Positions 7,967-15,820 of a stretch of DNA of 21,621 nucleotides are shown here, in pieces. Source of the DNA: Gemmatimonadota bacterium (lineage in GTDB: Bacteria; GCA-2686955); the NCBI GenBank assembly GCA_002686955.1, contig NYZA01000214.1, positions 1 through 21,621 on the forward strand. Direction: 5' to 3'. Below the pieces are notes generated by a model. That model ran no database searches and was not told the origin of the DNA. It worked only from the letters and a program-made list of their open reading frames with translations. Position 1 is the first letter of the stretch, and each line of letters starts with the position of its first letter. The translations under genes and the position numbers were made by a program.

Positions 7967-9157
7967 ATGATTCGACGCAACTTGGCCGTCGTGCTGAGAG
8001 AGTCGGCTTCTTACTATCCGGTGGTCACGCTGACCGGCCCGAGGCAGTCCGGCAAGACCACCCTGTGCAAGGCCGTTTTTCCCGACTTTCACTATGTCTC
8101 GCTGGAGGACATCGGGGCGCGTGGCTACGCCGAGGATGATCCTCGCGGTTTCCTAAGAGAACACTCCGCGGGTGTGGTCATCGATGAAGTGCAACGCGTG
8201 CCCGAGCTGCTCTCCGCGTTGCAGGTCGAGGTCGATGCCAAGCCAGATCCTCCCGGACGTTTCATCCTGACGGGCTCCCAGCACTTCGGCGTCTCCGCCG
8301 CCGTCGCCCAGTCTCTCGCCGGTCGCACCGCGGTCCTGACACTGCTCCCACCCAGCCTCGACGAGCTCAAGCGCTTCGCGAGCCCCTCCAACGACGATCT
8401 GATCGAGATGCTCTGGACGGGAGCCTATCCACGCATCCACGACCGGAGGATTCCGGCGGGTCGATGGCTCCGAGACTACATCGGCACCTATGTGCAGCGG
8501 GATGTGCGAGAGGTGCTCAATGTTGGCGATCTGACGGCCTTCACCACCTTCACGAAGCTCTGCGCCGGGCGCACCGGCAGCGAGCTCAACCTGAGCAATT
8601 TGGCTGGGGACGCAGGCATCACCCGCAACACCGCCAAGGCGTGGCTCTCCGTCCTCGAAACGAGCTATTTGTGCACCTTGATCCCAGCGTGGCACGCCAA
8701 CCTCCGCAAGCAGCTGGTGAAGCGGCCCAAGCTTCATTTCTACGACACAGGCTTGGTCTGTGCCTTGCTCGGGATCTCCAGCTCCGACCAACTGAGGCAC
8801 CATCCGCTGCGCGGCCCGATTTTCGAGAGCTGGGTGATCGCCGAGATCACCAAGGCGCGATTGCACGCGGGAAGGGCTCCTGGAGCTCACCATTTCCGAG
8901 AGTCTCGCGGCCTGGAAGTGGACGGCGTGATAGACGAGGGGAGCGCTCTGGTCTTGGTGGAGGCCAAATCGGGGGCGACCCTCAGGTCGGAACACTTTCG
9001 GCCGCTGGCGAGACTTTCCGAGCTTCTGCGCCAGCGTGACGATAGTCGCGGGATTCAAGCCGTCCTGGTTCACGGAGGAGATGAGAGACAACGACGCTCC
9101 GCCGGTTTGGCGCTGCCCTGGAGCGGGATCGAGCACGGGCCGTGGGTTGAAGGATAG
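7967..9157 (+). CDS. AAA family ATPase with C-terminal DUF4143 domain
   Basis: A 396-residue protein of the AAA_14/DUF4143 family. Walker A is GPRQSGKTT (residues 24-32), Walker B is VVIDEVQ (70-76), and LTGSQHF supplies the sensor-1-like motif. The DUF4143 part includes IFESWVIAEITK, then LEVDGVID and LVLVEAKSG, an arrangement recalling the D...E-x-K core of PD-(D/E)XK folds. Length is normal for the family. These ATPases are frequent and poorly understood accessory genes; cellular role unknown. The ATG at 7967 has no Shine-Dalgarno sequence, and the best promoter puts the transcript start almost on it, so a leaderless mRNA is possible. It stands alone between the broken TPR gene and a palindromic element. 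Confidence 0.85.
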   Translation: MIRRNLAVVLRESASYYPVVTLTGPRQSGKTTLCKAVFPDFHYVSLEDIGARGYAEDDPRGFLREHSAGVVIDEVQRVPELLSALQVEVDAKPDPPGRFILTGSQHFGVSAAVAQSLAGRTAVLTLLPPSLDELKRFASPSNDDLIEMLWTGAYPRIHDRRIPAGRWLRDYIGTYVQRDVREVLNVGDLTAFTTFTKLCAGRTGSELNLSNLAGDAGITRNTAKAWLSVLETSYLCTLIPAWHANLRKQLVKRPKLHFYDTGLVCALLGISSSDQLRHHPLRGPIFESWVIAEITKARLHAGRAPGAHHFRESRGLEVDGVIDEGSALVLVEAKSGATLRSEHFRPLARLSELLRQRDDSRGIQAVLVHGGDERQRRSAGLALPWSGIEHGPWVEG

Positions 9158-9569
9158 CGGTTCACCGGAAACGGCGGCGGAGCTCCCGCATGAAGAACGG
9201 GATCGGGCGGCCGAGTTCCTCCGCGACTGTCGCCCGTCACGCCATTTCGCCTCGCCTTTCCTGATTGGGGGCCCGGAAAGAAATAGACGTGCCACCTCGC
9301 ATCCCATCTTCGGGCCATCTTCGGCCGACGCCTCAATCGTGCAATCCTCGACGTAGGCTGCGACTACGCCTCCGGTTGCACTCAATCGGATCGGCCGAAG
9401 CTGACCCAAATCTGGGCGCGATCCGACACGTCTATTTCTTTCCGGGCCCTACGAAGATCCCCGGGAGGACCGAGCACTGGCCGGCGAGCCGCCGCCATTC
9501 GTCGCCAGGCCCGCCCCGCGGCTCCGCTTCGCCGAACGCGACGCCCTTTTTGCCCCCGGCGATGGATGT
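9158..9569. other. Non-coding region after the ATPase gene
   Basis: About 410 bp with no credible gene. Open frames on both strands are Arg/Pro/Ser-rich and cross the palindromic element at 9269-9449. Apart from that element I see no terminator with a U-tract after the ATPase stop and no other recognised feature. Confidence 0.6.
9269..9449. mobile_element. MITE-like 181-bp long imperfect palindrome with 23-bp perfect terminal inverted repeats
   Basis: Positions 9269-9291 and 9427-9449 are exact reverse complements (23/23; ends GGGCCCGGAAAG and CTTTCCGGGCCC). The interior is also symmetrical about 9359: the arms share CTTCGGCCGA, then GTGCAA/TTGCAC and CGTAG/CTACG towards the centre, with mismatches and small gaps between. 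The whole unit could fold into one long hairpin. No transposase is encoded, and I see no clear target-site duplication. This shape is typical of non-autonomous MITEs or hairpin-type intergenic repeats. There is no second copy in the window. Confidence 0.65.
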
Positions 9570-9598
9570 TTGACTTCTCCCCCTCGACCAGCCATACT
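9570..9598 (+). promoter_or_regulatory. Sigma70-type promoter upstream of prs
   Basis: TTGACT (9570-9575) and CATACT (9593-9598) are separated by exactly 17 bp, matching 5/6 and 4/6 of the consensus. The predicted start site near 9605 leaves a leader of about 200 nt before the prs ATG at 9806. It is the best promoter candidate seen for the long prs-to-tRNA run. Confidence 0.55.
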
Positions 9599-9604
9599 GC
9601 TCGC

Positions 9605-9805
9605 TTGCTCCGCCGACGTGATGCGGAGGAGCGCTGAAATGAATATCCGCCCAACCCCCATTGATGAGGGGTGGAACGAGCAGGGGGCGCCGCCTTCGGG
9701 GGGTGTCCGAGATCGAATCGCCGAGCCCCGGTGGTCGCATTCCTCCTGTCAGGTCGGCCGAGGCCACGGGTCTCGGTGGGGCGTTTTTCTTTTGGACGGA
9801 AGTCG
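9605..9805 (+). promoter_or_regulatory. Structured 5' leader of prs
   Basis: The leader holds three hairpins: CTCCGC/GCGGAG (9608-9613 with 9623-9628), ACCCC/GGGGT (9654-9658 with 9668-9672), and CCGAG/CTCGG (9758-9762 with 9772-9776). The last is followed within 8 nt by a T-rich tract (9784-9793), like an intrinsic terminator placed 12 nt before the prs start. It may be an attenuator; E. coli prs also has a long regulated leader. I recognise no known riboswitch class. The hairpins are short, so this is tentative. Confidence 0.35.
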
Positions 9806-10741
9806 ATGCGCAAGCAGATTCAGGTTCTTTCGGGGACTTCGAACCGGCCGCTGGCCGAGGCGATCTGTGGCCAGCTGAAGATCCCACTCGGAAATGTGGA
9901 GCACCGGCGGTTCTCCGATGGCGAGGCGTTCGTTCGGATCAATGAGAACATCCGGGGGGCGGATGTTTTCATCGTGCAATCGACGAATCAGCCCGATGCG
10001 AATCTGATCGAGCTTCTGCTGATGCTCGATGCGGCGCGTCGAGCGTCGGCCGATCGGATCACTGCGGTGATTCCGTATTTCGGCTACGCGCGACAGGATC
10101 GCAAGGACCAGCCGAGGGTCGCGCTCACGGCGAAACTGATCGCGAACCTGATCGTCGCGGCCGGGGCGACGCGCGTGTTGACGATGGATCTGCACGCCGA
10201 CCAGATTCAGGGTTTTTTCGATATTCCCGTCGACCATCTATATGCCGGCCCGATCATGGTCAACCATTTCTTGGGGATGGGGATCGAGAAGCCGATGGTG
10301 GTGTCGCCCGATCTGGGTGGGGTGAAGATGGCGCGCTGGTTCGCTCAGAAGCTGGGCGAGTCGGTGGAGATGGCGGTGATCGACAAGCGGCGACCGAAGC
10401 CGAACGATGTCGAGATCATGAATATCATCGGTGATGTTCGGGGCCGCACCTGCATCATCGTCGACGACATGATCGACACCGCCACGACGACTGTAAGAGG
10501 TGCGGCCGCCTTGTTGGAAGGTGGCGCGAAAGATGTGTACGCATCGTGCACTCATGCGGTTTTCAGCGGAAATGCGGAGGACTGCCTGAAGGCATCCGAT
10601 ATTCGTTGCTCGCTGGTAACCGACACCATTCATCATACCGTCGACGGCGAGCGGATTCGGAATCTGACGGTTGCCCCGCTCATCGCCGACGCAATCAACA
10701 GAATTCACGAGAGCGAGTCGATCTCGATTCTCTTTCGCTAG
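9806..10741 (+). CDS. prs: Ribose-phosphate pyrophosphokinase (PRPP synthetase)
   Basis: A 311-residue protein, the normal length for class I PRPP synthetases, which make PRPP from ribose-5-phosphate and ATP for purine, pyrimidine, His, Trp and NAD synthesis. Seen motifs: RFSDGEAFVRINENIRGADVFIVQST, the ATP-binding PYFGYARQDRK, the metal-site MDLHADQIQGFF, the VSPDLGG region, and the PRPP loop VDDMIDTATTT. In that loop the usual Gly of DTAGT or DTGGT is Thr. The ATG at 9806 matches the family start, with GGACGGAAG just upstream; in-frame codons further 5' lie in the leader. First gene of the housekeeping run, with rplY 59 bp downstream. Confidence 0.95.
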   Translation: MRKQIQVLSGTSNRPLAEAICGQLKIPLGNVEHRRFSDGEAFVRINENIRGADVFIVQSTNQPDANLIELLLMLDAARRASADRITAVIPYFGYARQDRKDQPRVALTAKLIANLIVAAGATRVLTMDLHADQIQGFFDIPVDHLYAGPIMVNHFLGMGIEKPMVVSPDLGGVKMARWFAQKLGESVEMAVIDKRRPKPNDVEIMNIIGDVRGRTCIIVDDMIDTATTTVRGAAALLEGGAKDVYASCTHAVFSGNAEDCLKASDIRCSLVTDTIHHTVDGERIRNLTVAPLIADAINRIHESESISILFR

Positions 10742-10800
10742 CCGGTGGTGCGGTCGGGTTGTTGTCGGCCGCTCAATTCACCAGAGGAATCGAAAGACCC

Positions 10801-11451
10801 ATGGAAAAGTACAACCTGGTCGCCCAGCCGCGATCGGAGAGAAAGAAGCAGGCGGCGAAGCGACTTCGACGCGAAGGCAGGGTTCCAGCGGTCGTCTACG
10901 GGGGCGATGACGATCCGATCGCCGTGTCGGTGGACGGGCGCGATCTGAACACCGGACTGCACACGGAGCTCGGCCTGAATACGGTTTTCGATCTGCGGAT
11001 CGACGGGGGTGATGGTTGCGATGTCGTGGCGAGGCAGATTTCGCGGGATCCCCTGACCGGCGATTTCATTCATGTCGATCTGATGCGCGTGGACGAAACG
11101 AAGAAGCTGGTCTGCCGCGTGCCGATCGAGTTCACCGGAACGCCGAAAGGGGTTCGCCTCGAAGGCGGCGTGCTGCAGAAATACGGCGGCTTCGTCGAGC
11201 TGCTCTGCGCGCCCGCGGAGGTGCCGCGGGGGATCGCGTGCGACATCGACGAGCTTGGAATCAATGAAGCGATCCATGTGGACGAGCTCGATCTCGGCGG
11301 TCTGGAGGCCGTGGCCGACGGCCGCAGCCCGGTCGCCGCGGTGCATCCGCCGCGTGTTCAGGTCGAAGAAGAGCTCGAAGAAGAAGAGGAAGGCGCCGAG
11401 GAGGCAGAGGCCGCCGAGGGCGAACAGAGCGAGGAGAGTGCGGAGGAGTGA
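10801..11451 (+). CDS. rplY: 50S ribosomal protein L25 (general stress protein Ctc type)
   Basis: A 216-residue long-form L25/TL5/CTC protein, which binds 5S rRNA in the large subunit. The N-terminal domain begins YNLVAQPRSERKKQAAKRLRREGRVPAVVYGG and ends near HVDLMRV. The C-terminal beta domain follows (VPIEFTGTPKGVRLEGGVLQ). The last 30 or so residues are an unusually acidic Glu/Ala tail. The ATG at 10801 has AGAGGAA about 11 nt upstream and fits the family start. The stop overlaps the pth start by 4 nt, so the two are translationally coupled. The prs-rplY-pth order is widespread in bacteria. Confidence 0.95.
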   Translation: MEKYNLVAQPRSERKKQAAKRLRREGRVPAVVYGGDDDPIAVSVDGRDLNTGLHTELGLNTVFDLRIDGGDGCDVVARQISRDPLTGDFIHVDLMRVDETKKLVCRVPIEFTGTPKGVRLEGGVLQKYGGFVELLCAPAEVPRGIACDIDELGINEAIHVDELDLGGLEAVADGRSPVAAVHPPRVQVEEELEEEEEGAEEAEAAEGEQSEESAEE

Positions 11452-12026
11452 CCGGCTCGTCCGGTGTGTCGCCCTTTCTCGCCGTTGGGCTTGGGAACCC
11501 CGGTCCCGACTACGAGGAGACCCGACACAACCTGGGCTTCGAGGCCGTCGATCGGGTCGCCGAGACCCTTTCGGCGACCTGGCGCCGGGGAGCCGGCCGA
11601 TGGTTGGAAGCGCTCGCCGATCGAAAAGGCGTGCGGGTCCTCCTGCAGAAACCGATGACATACATGAATTTGAGCGGCGATGCGGTGGCTTCTTTCGTGG
11701 CCATTCATCGCCCTGAACCGGAGAGGATCCTGATCGTTTGCGACGATATCGATCTGCCGCTCGGAAAGCTTCGACTGCGCAAGCGGGGCGGAGCGGGGGG
11801 GCAGAAGGGTCTTCTCTCAATTTTGGAGATTCTGGGTACCGAGGAGGTGCCCCGGCTGAGGCTGGGGATCGGACCGAAGACCGGCGACGCCTCCGATTTC
11901 GTTCTTTCACCTTTTGACGATCCCGAACGCCCCGCCGCGGACGAAATGCTGTCGCGGGCGAAAGATCTGATCTTGGAGCTACCCGGCTCCGATCTCGATC
12001 AGGTCATGAATAGATACAACCGATAG
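11448..12026 (+). CDS. pth: Peptidyl-tRNA hydrolase
   Basis: A 192-residue Pth, which frees tRNA from prematurely released peptidyl-tRNAs. Seen: GLGNPGPDYEETRHNLGF with the catalytic His (residue 27) and the substrate-binding Asn of GNPG, then PMTYMNLSG, and DDIDLPLGKLRLR with the catalytic-partner Asp. The glycine loop reads GGAGGQKGL where E. coli has GGHGGHNGL, so the H113/N114 pair is Q/K here. The GTG start at 11448 overlaps the rplY stop and has GAGGAG 11 nt upstream; no ATG is available near the family start. A later GTG at 11466 is a weaker alternative. Confidence 0.93.
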   Translation: MTGSSGVSPFLAVGLGNPGPDYEETRHNLGFEAVDRVAETLSATWRRGAGRWLEALADRKGVRVLLQKPMTYMNLSGDAVASFVAIHRPEPERILIVCDDIDLPLGKLRLRKRGGAGGQKGLLSILEILGTEEVPRLRLGIGPKTGDASDFVLSPFDDPERPAADEMLSRAKDLILELPGSDLDQVMNRYNR

Positions 12027-12038
12027 TCGAATCTCGCT

Positions 12039-12059
12039 GGTCGCCGCCCATCGGCGACC
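12039..12059 (+). other. Perfect 8-bp hairpin between pth and hppA
   Basis: GGTCGCCG and CGGCGACC flank a 5-nt loop. A run of G rather than U follows, so it is not a standard terminator. It may stabilise mRNA ends or mark a processing site between pth and the strongly translated hppA. Confidence 0.4.
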
Positions 12060-12124
12060 GGGGGGCGCAACTACGACGCAGATAGCTCGCGAGTCACGAA
12101 AGGCCGCGAGCAAGGAGTCAACGA

Positions 12125-14185
12125 ATGGATCCCCAGGGGATGCTCTTCACCGTACCGATCGCGGGTGTTCTGGCGTTGCTGTATGCATATGCGAGGTCCG
12201 CCTCGATTGCCAAGAAAGATGGCGGCAACGAGACCATGCTCGAGATCTCGGGGCACATCAAAGAGGGTGCGATGGCGTTTCTCGGACGGGAGTACAAGGT
12301 CCTTTCCATCTTCGTGATCGCCGTCACGGTGCTCTTGGTGTTGGCGTACAGCGGCAGCGCGCAGAGCCACGCCTTGGTCGGCTTGTCGTTCGTCTGCGGC
12401 GCTACCTGCTCGGCTCTCGCGGGCTTTTTCGGAATGCGGGTGGCAACCACGGCGAATGTCCGCACGACGAACGCCGCGCAGAAGGGGTTGGCGGGCGCCT
12501 TGGAGATCGCATTCGGCGGCGGCGCGGTCATGGGGATGAGCGTCGTCGGCCTTGCGGTGCTCGGTCTCTCGCTTCTTTTCATCGCCTACACCCGCTTCTT
12601 CGGTGCCGCGGGGCCGGGCGCGGCGCTGGATCAGACACTTTCGGTGCTCTCCGGCTTCAGTCTGGGCGCTTCTTCGATCGCGCTCTTCGCGCGCGTCGGC
12701 GGGGGGATCTACACGAAGGCGGCCGATGTCGGCGCCGATCTCGTCGGCAAAGTGGAGGCCGGGATTCCCGAGGACGATCCCCGCAATCCCGCGGTGATCG
12801 CCGACAATGTGGGTGACAATGTGGGCGATGTCGCCGGTATGGGCGCAGACCTCTTCGAGTCGTTCGTGGGCGCGATCGTGGGGGCGATGGTGCTCGGCGC
12901 GCTGCAGTCGGCCGCGCATGTGATGCTTCCTCTCTACATCGCCGGCGCGGGGATCATCGTATCGATCATCGGCACCTTCTTCGTGCGCACGAAAGAGGGC
13001 GGGAATCCGCAGGCCGCCCTCAACATCGGAACCTTCGGCGCGGCCATCATCATGGTGGGCGTGATGTTCGTCCTCTGCCGGATTCTGCTGCCAAGCGTCG
13101 CCACCGCTGCTCTGCCGACCACGGCGATCGGCGCTTTCGGCGCCACCGCGGTCGGCCTGATCGCCGGTGTGCTGATCGGGTTGATTACCGAGTACTACAC
13201 GTCTGAATCCCGCTCGCCGGTTCACGGCATCGCCGAGAAGTCGACGACCGGTGCGGCGACCAACATCATCGGCGGGCTGGGGCTCGGACTGCGCTCCGTT
13301 GCCGCTCCGATCGTTGTGTTGGGGCTGGCGATTCTGCTCTCTCACAAGCTCGGTGGCGGCCTCTACGGCATCGCGATGGCCGCGCTCGGCATGCTCTCTA
13401 CGACCGGTATTCAGCTCGCCGTGGACGCCTACGGACCGATCGCCGACAACGCCGGCGGGATCGCGGAGATGGCGGGTCTCGAGAAGAATGTTCGGGAGCG
13501 GACCGACAAGCTAGATGCCGTTGGAAACACGACAGCCGCGATCGGCAAGGGATTCGCCATCGGCTCCGCGGCCCTTACCGCGTTGGCGCTCTTCAGCGCC
13601 TTCCAGACGAAGGCCGGGATCACTTCGATCGACCTTTCCGAGCCGAAGATCATGGTCGGGTTGCTCTTCGGCGCCATGGTGCCCTTCCTCTTCAGCTCAT
13701 TCGCCATGGAGGCCGTCGGCCGGGCGGCGAACCAGATGATCGAAGAGGTTCGGCGGCAGTTCAAGTCGATCCCCGGGCTGCTCGAGGGGAAGGCGACGGC
13801 GGATTACAAGACCTGCGTCGACATCTCCACCGCGGCCGCGATCCGCGAGATGATAGTTCCCGGTCTTCTCGCCGTCGTGATTCCGGTGGCGGTCGGCTTC
13901 TACGATGCGCACATGCTGGCCGGTCTGCTGGCGGGTGTGACGGCTTCGGGCGTGCTTCTGGCCCTGTTCATGGCGAACGCGGGTGGGGCCTGGGACAACG
14001 CCAAGAAACATATCGAGAGTGGCCATTTCGGCGGCAAGGGCAGCGATACCCACAAGGCCGCGGTGGTCGGCGACACGGTCGGTGATCCGTTCAAGGACAC
14101 CGCCGGTCCCGCGCTCAACATCCTCATCAAGCTGATGAGCGTCGTGGCGCTCGTCATTGCACCGCTGATAGCGATCGCGTCCTAG
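12125..14185 (+). CDS. hppA: Membrane-bound ion-translocating pyrophosphatase
   Basis: A 686-residue, multi-spanning protein (about 16 hydrophobic segments) that couples PPi hydrolysis to H+ or Na+ export. The substrate/metal site [55 protein letters not shown] lies at about residues 194-246. A second acidic site lies near the C-terminus ([17 protein letters not shown]). Near residue 467 the motif [10 protein letters not shown] has Ala where K+-independent enzymes have Lys, so this is the K+-dependent class. Whether it pumps Na+ or H+ is not decided by what I can see, although the Glu of ADLFES required by known Na+ pumps is present. The ATG has a perfect AAGGAG 7 nt upstream. It could use PPi released by the biosynthetic reactions around it. 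Confidence 0.96.
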   Translation: MDPQGMLFTVPIAGVLALLYAYARSASIAKKDGGNETMLEISGHIKEGAMAFLGREYKVLSIFVIAVTVLLVLAYSGSAQSHALVGLSFVCGATCSALAGFFGMRVATTANVRTTNAAQKGLAGALEIAFGGGAVMGMSVVGLAVLGLSLLFIAYTRFFGAAGPGAALDQTLSVLSGFSLGASSIALFARVGGGIYTKAADVGADLVGKVEAGIPEDDPRNPAVIADNVGDNVGDVAGMGADLFESFVGAIVGAMVLGALQSAAHVMLPLYIAGAGIIVSIIGTFFVRTKEGGNPQAALNIGTFGAAIIMVGVMFVLCRILLPSVATAALPTTAIGAFGATAVGLIAGVLIGLITEYYTSESRSPVHGIAEKSTTGAATNIIGGLGLGLRSVAAPIVVLGLAILLSHKLGGGLYGIAMAALGMLSTTGIQLAVDAYGPIADNAGGIAEMAGLEKNVRERTDKLDAVGNTTAAIGKGFAIGSAALTALALFSAFQTKAGITSIDLSEPKIMVGLLFGAMVPFLFSSFAMEAVGRAANQMIEEVRRQFKSIPGLLEGKATADYKTCVDISTAAAIREMIVPGLLAVVIPVAVGFYDAHMLAGLLAGVTASGVLLALFMANAGGAWDNAKKHIESGHFGGKGSDTHKAAVVGDTVGDPFKDTAGPALNILIKLMSVVALVIAPLIAIAS

Positions 14186-14231
14186 CCTTCCCCGGCGGGA
14201 CGCCTTCCACTCCATGAAGGAGACGAACACA

Positions 14232-14831
14232 TTGTCAACCAACAAGTACGAAATGGTCGTCATCATCGATGCGGCCCTCGAAGACGAGGCGATCGACCGC
14301 GAGGTCGAGTGGATCAAGAGCTATCTGTCCGAGCAGGGTGGTGAGCTCGAGACGCTCGATCTTTGGGGACGACGTCGTCTCGCCTATGCAATCAAGAAGA
14401 AGAGCGAGGGGTACTACGCGGTCTTCCGCTTCACGATCGGGCGCGACACACTTCGCGGCCTGGAGCGTGAGCTGGGGTTGCGGGAAACGGTCCTCCGCTA
14501 TATGGCCGTGAAGCGATCTCCCGCCGCCGACGAGGCGTACGCCGAGGCGGCGATCGAGGCCGAATTGAAGGCCGAGCAGGCGAGGTTGCGGCAAGAAGAG
14601 GCCGCTGCCCGAGAAGAAGCGGAGGGCGGGGGCGGCGAGCAGGCTGCCGATCCGGGCGCCGATGGCGATGCCGATGCCGCCGATGAAACGCCGGCCGCGG
14701 AGAGCGCGGCCGAGGGCGATGAGCCGGAAGCCGCCGAGCCCGAGTCGACCGATCCATCGACCGAACAGAATGAAGACGAAGGCGAAGCCGAAAAGGCAGC
14801 CACTTCGACGACCGCCGAGACCGCGGACTAG
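14232..14831 (+). CDS. rpsF: 30S ribosomal protein S6 with long acidic C-terminal extension
   Basis: A 199-residue S6, about twice the usual length. Residues 1-100 are the S6 fold ([67 protein letters not shown]). The rest is a Glu/Ala/Asp-rich low-complexity tail. The TTG start at 14232 is preferred: AAGGAG sits at 14217-14222, 9 nt before it, and the protein then begins MSTNKYEMV like other S6 proteins. The ATG at 14214 is in frame but has no Shine-Dalgarno sequence and lies just before that AAGGAG. S6 binds S18 in the platform of the small subunit; rpsR follows after 8 bp. Confidence 0.92.
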   Translation: MSTNKYEMVVIIDAALEDEAIDREVEWIKSYLSEQGGELETLDLWGRRRLAYAIKKKSEGYYAVFRFTIGRDTLRGLERELGLRETVLRYMAVKRSPAADEAYAEAAIEAELKAEQARLRQEEAAAREEAEGGGGEQAADPGADGDADAADETPAAESAAEGDEPEAAEPESTDPSTEQNEDEGEAEKAATSTTAETAD

Positions 14832-14839
14832 GAGACCCG

Positions 14840-15067
14840 ATGGCCAGAGAACCGAGGCGCAGGGAGTGCTACTTCAGCGCCAACCAGATTGATCATATCG
14901 ACTACAAGAACTCGAAGCTGCTCAAGCGCTTCGTGAGCGAGCGCGGGCGGATCATTCCCCGCCGAACCACCGGAACGAGCGCGAAGCACCATCGAGCGTT
15001 GACGCGGGCCATCAAGAGGGCCCGCTACATCGCTCTGCTGCCCTACGTTTCGGAGATGTCGGCGTAG
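14840..15067 (+). CDS. rpsR: 30S ribosomal protein S18
   Basis: A 75-residue S18 with the typical [61 protein letters not shown]. The single Cys near the start means the four-Cys zinc-binding form is not present. The ATG follows TAGGAGA by a few bases. It forms the S6-S18 pair with the preceding gene; the ssb gene often found between them is absent here. Confidence 0.97.
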   Translation: MAREPRRRECYFSANQIDHIDYKNSKLLKRFVSERGRIIPRRTTGTSAKHHRALTRAIKRARYIALLPYVSEMSA

Positions 15068-15145
15068 GAGCTCCGCGGAGGTCCGTGCCGGGGCGAATGA
15101 GCCTCGGCTCAGCTCCGCGTGGCTCGGCGCAGGCAACCCTGTCTC

Positions 15146-15775
15146 ATGATGGAGCTGTCGAGATCAGCCCTCGTACTTCTCGCGGTGTCGATGGCCGTGG
15201 TGTTGGGGGCAATCGGCCTCGACGACGCGACGATTCGGGAGACATCGGGCCAGTACTTGCGCTGGGCTGAGGAGCAGACCGGTCGCTTCGCCAACCTGGG
15301 CGAGGAGGAGAGACGAAATGTGCTCGAAGCTTGGGCCGTCGTTGCGGACCGCCTCGCTCGGGGGGCGGTCGGGATCGGTGCGGCGATCTGGTTGGGGGTC
15401 GCGACCGCCGTCTACGCGGTGCTGCGGACCTTCGCTCCGGCCCCTGGCAAGTCCGGCCCCTCACTCGCGCGTTTCGCGCCATGGGACGGACTGGTTTGGG
15501 TGCTGATCTGCGCCCTCGGGCTCGTCATCGTGGACCTGGGCAAGCCGGGGACGATCGGATGGAATCTTCTCTTTTTCACGAGCGGTGTCTACTGGGTGCG
15601 AGGGCTGGGGGTCATGGACCACTCACTGGCGCGTCGTGGCGCGGCGCTAGGGTTGCGCGCGGTCGCGTCCGGTGCTCTCGTGCTGGCCTCTCTTTACATA
15701 CTTTTTCTGCCGGTTGCGGCCGTTGGGCTTTTTGATACGTGGTTCGATTTTAGGCGGCCCGCGCCCCCTCGTTGA
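15146..15775 (+). CDS. DUF2232/YybS-like integral membrane protein
   Basis: A 209-residue membrane protein with about five hydrophobic segments: residues 8-22, then GIGAAIWLGVATAVYAVLRTF, LVWVLICALGLVIVDL, a GWNLLFFTSGVYWVRGLGVM stretch, and a C-terminal LVLASLYILFLPVAAVGLFDTWFDFRR. The C-terminal pattern, ending in a D-x-FR motif, and the place between rpsR and rplI are those of the DUF2232 (YybS) family, whose function is unknown. It is shorter than typical members (about 300), lacking N-terminal helices. Two adjacent ATG codons occur (15146, 15149), neither with a strong Shine-Dalgarno site; an in-frame GTG at 15119 is also possible. Confidence 0.7.
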   Translation: MMELSRSALVLLAVSMAVVLGAIGLDDATIRETSGQYLRWAEEQTGRFANLGEEERRNVLEAWAVVADRLARGAVGIGAAIWLGVATAVYAVLRTFAPAPGKSGPSLARFAPWDGLVWVLICALGLVIVDLGKPGTIGWNLLFFTSGVYWVRGLGVMDHSLARRGAALGLRAVASGALVLASLYILFLPVAAVGLFDTWFDFRRPAPPR

Positions 15776-15820
15776 TTCTTGGGGGGCGGAGCGTCAGGTG
15801 GACCATGGAGGTTGAAGACG

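Noticed and set aside
8153-9409. 418-residue minus-strand open frame
   Set aside because: Antisense to the AAA ATPase with Walker motifs, and it runs through the palindrome at 9269-9449.
9265-9573. Small open frames crossing the palindrome, sharing HVYFFPGP on both strands
   Set aside because: The shared peptide arises simply because the 23-bp inverted repeats encode the same residues when read inward on either strand; the rest is low-complexity.
10738-11910. 390-residue minus-strand open frame over rplY and pth
   Set aside because: Shadow of two well-conserved housekeeping genes.
12071-13345. 424-residue minus-strand open frame over hppA
   Set aside because: His/Arg/Asp-rich mirror of a membrane protein; no independent support.
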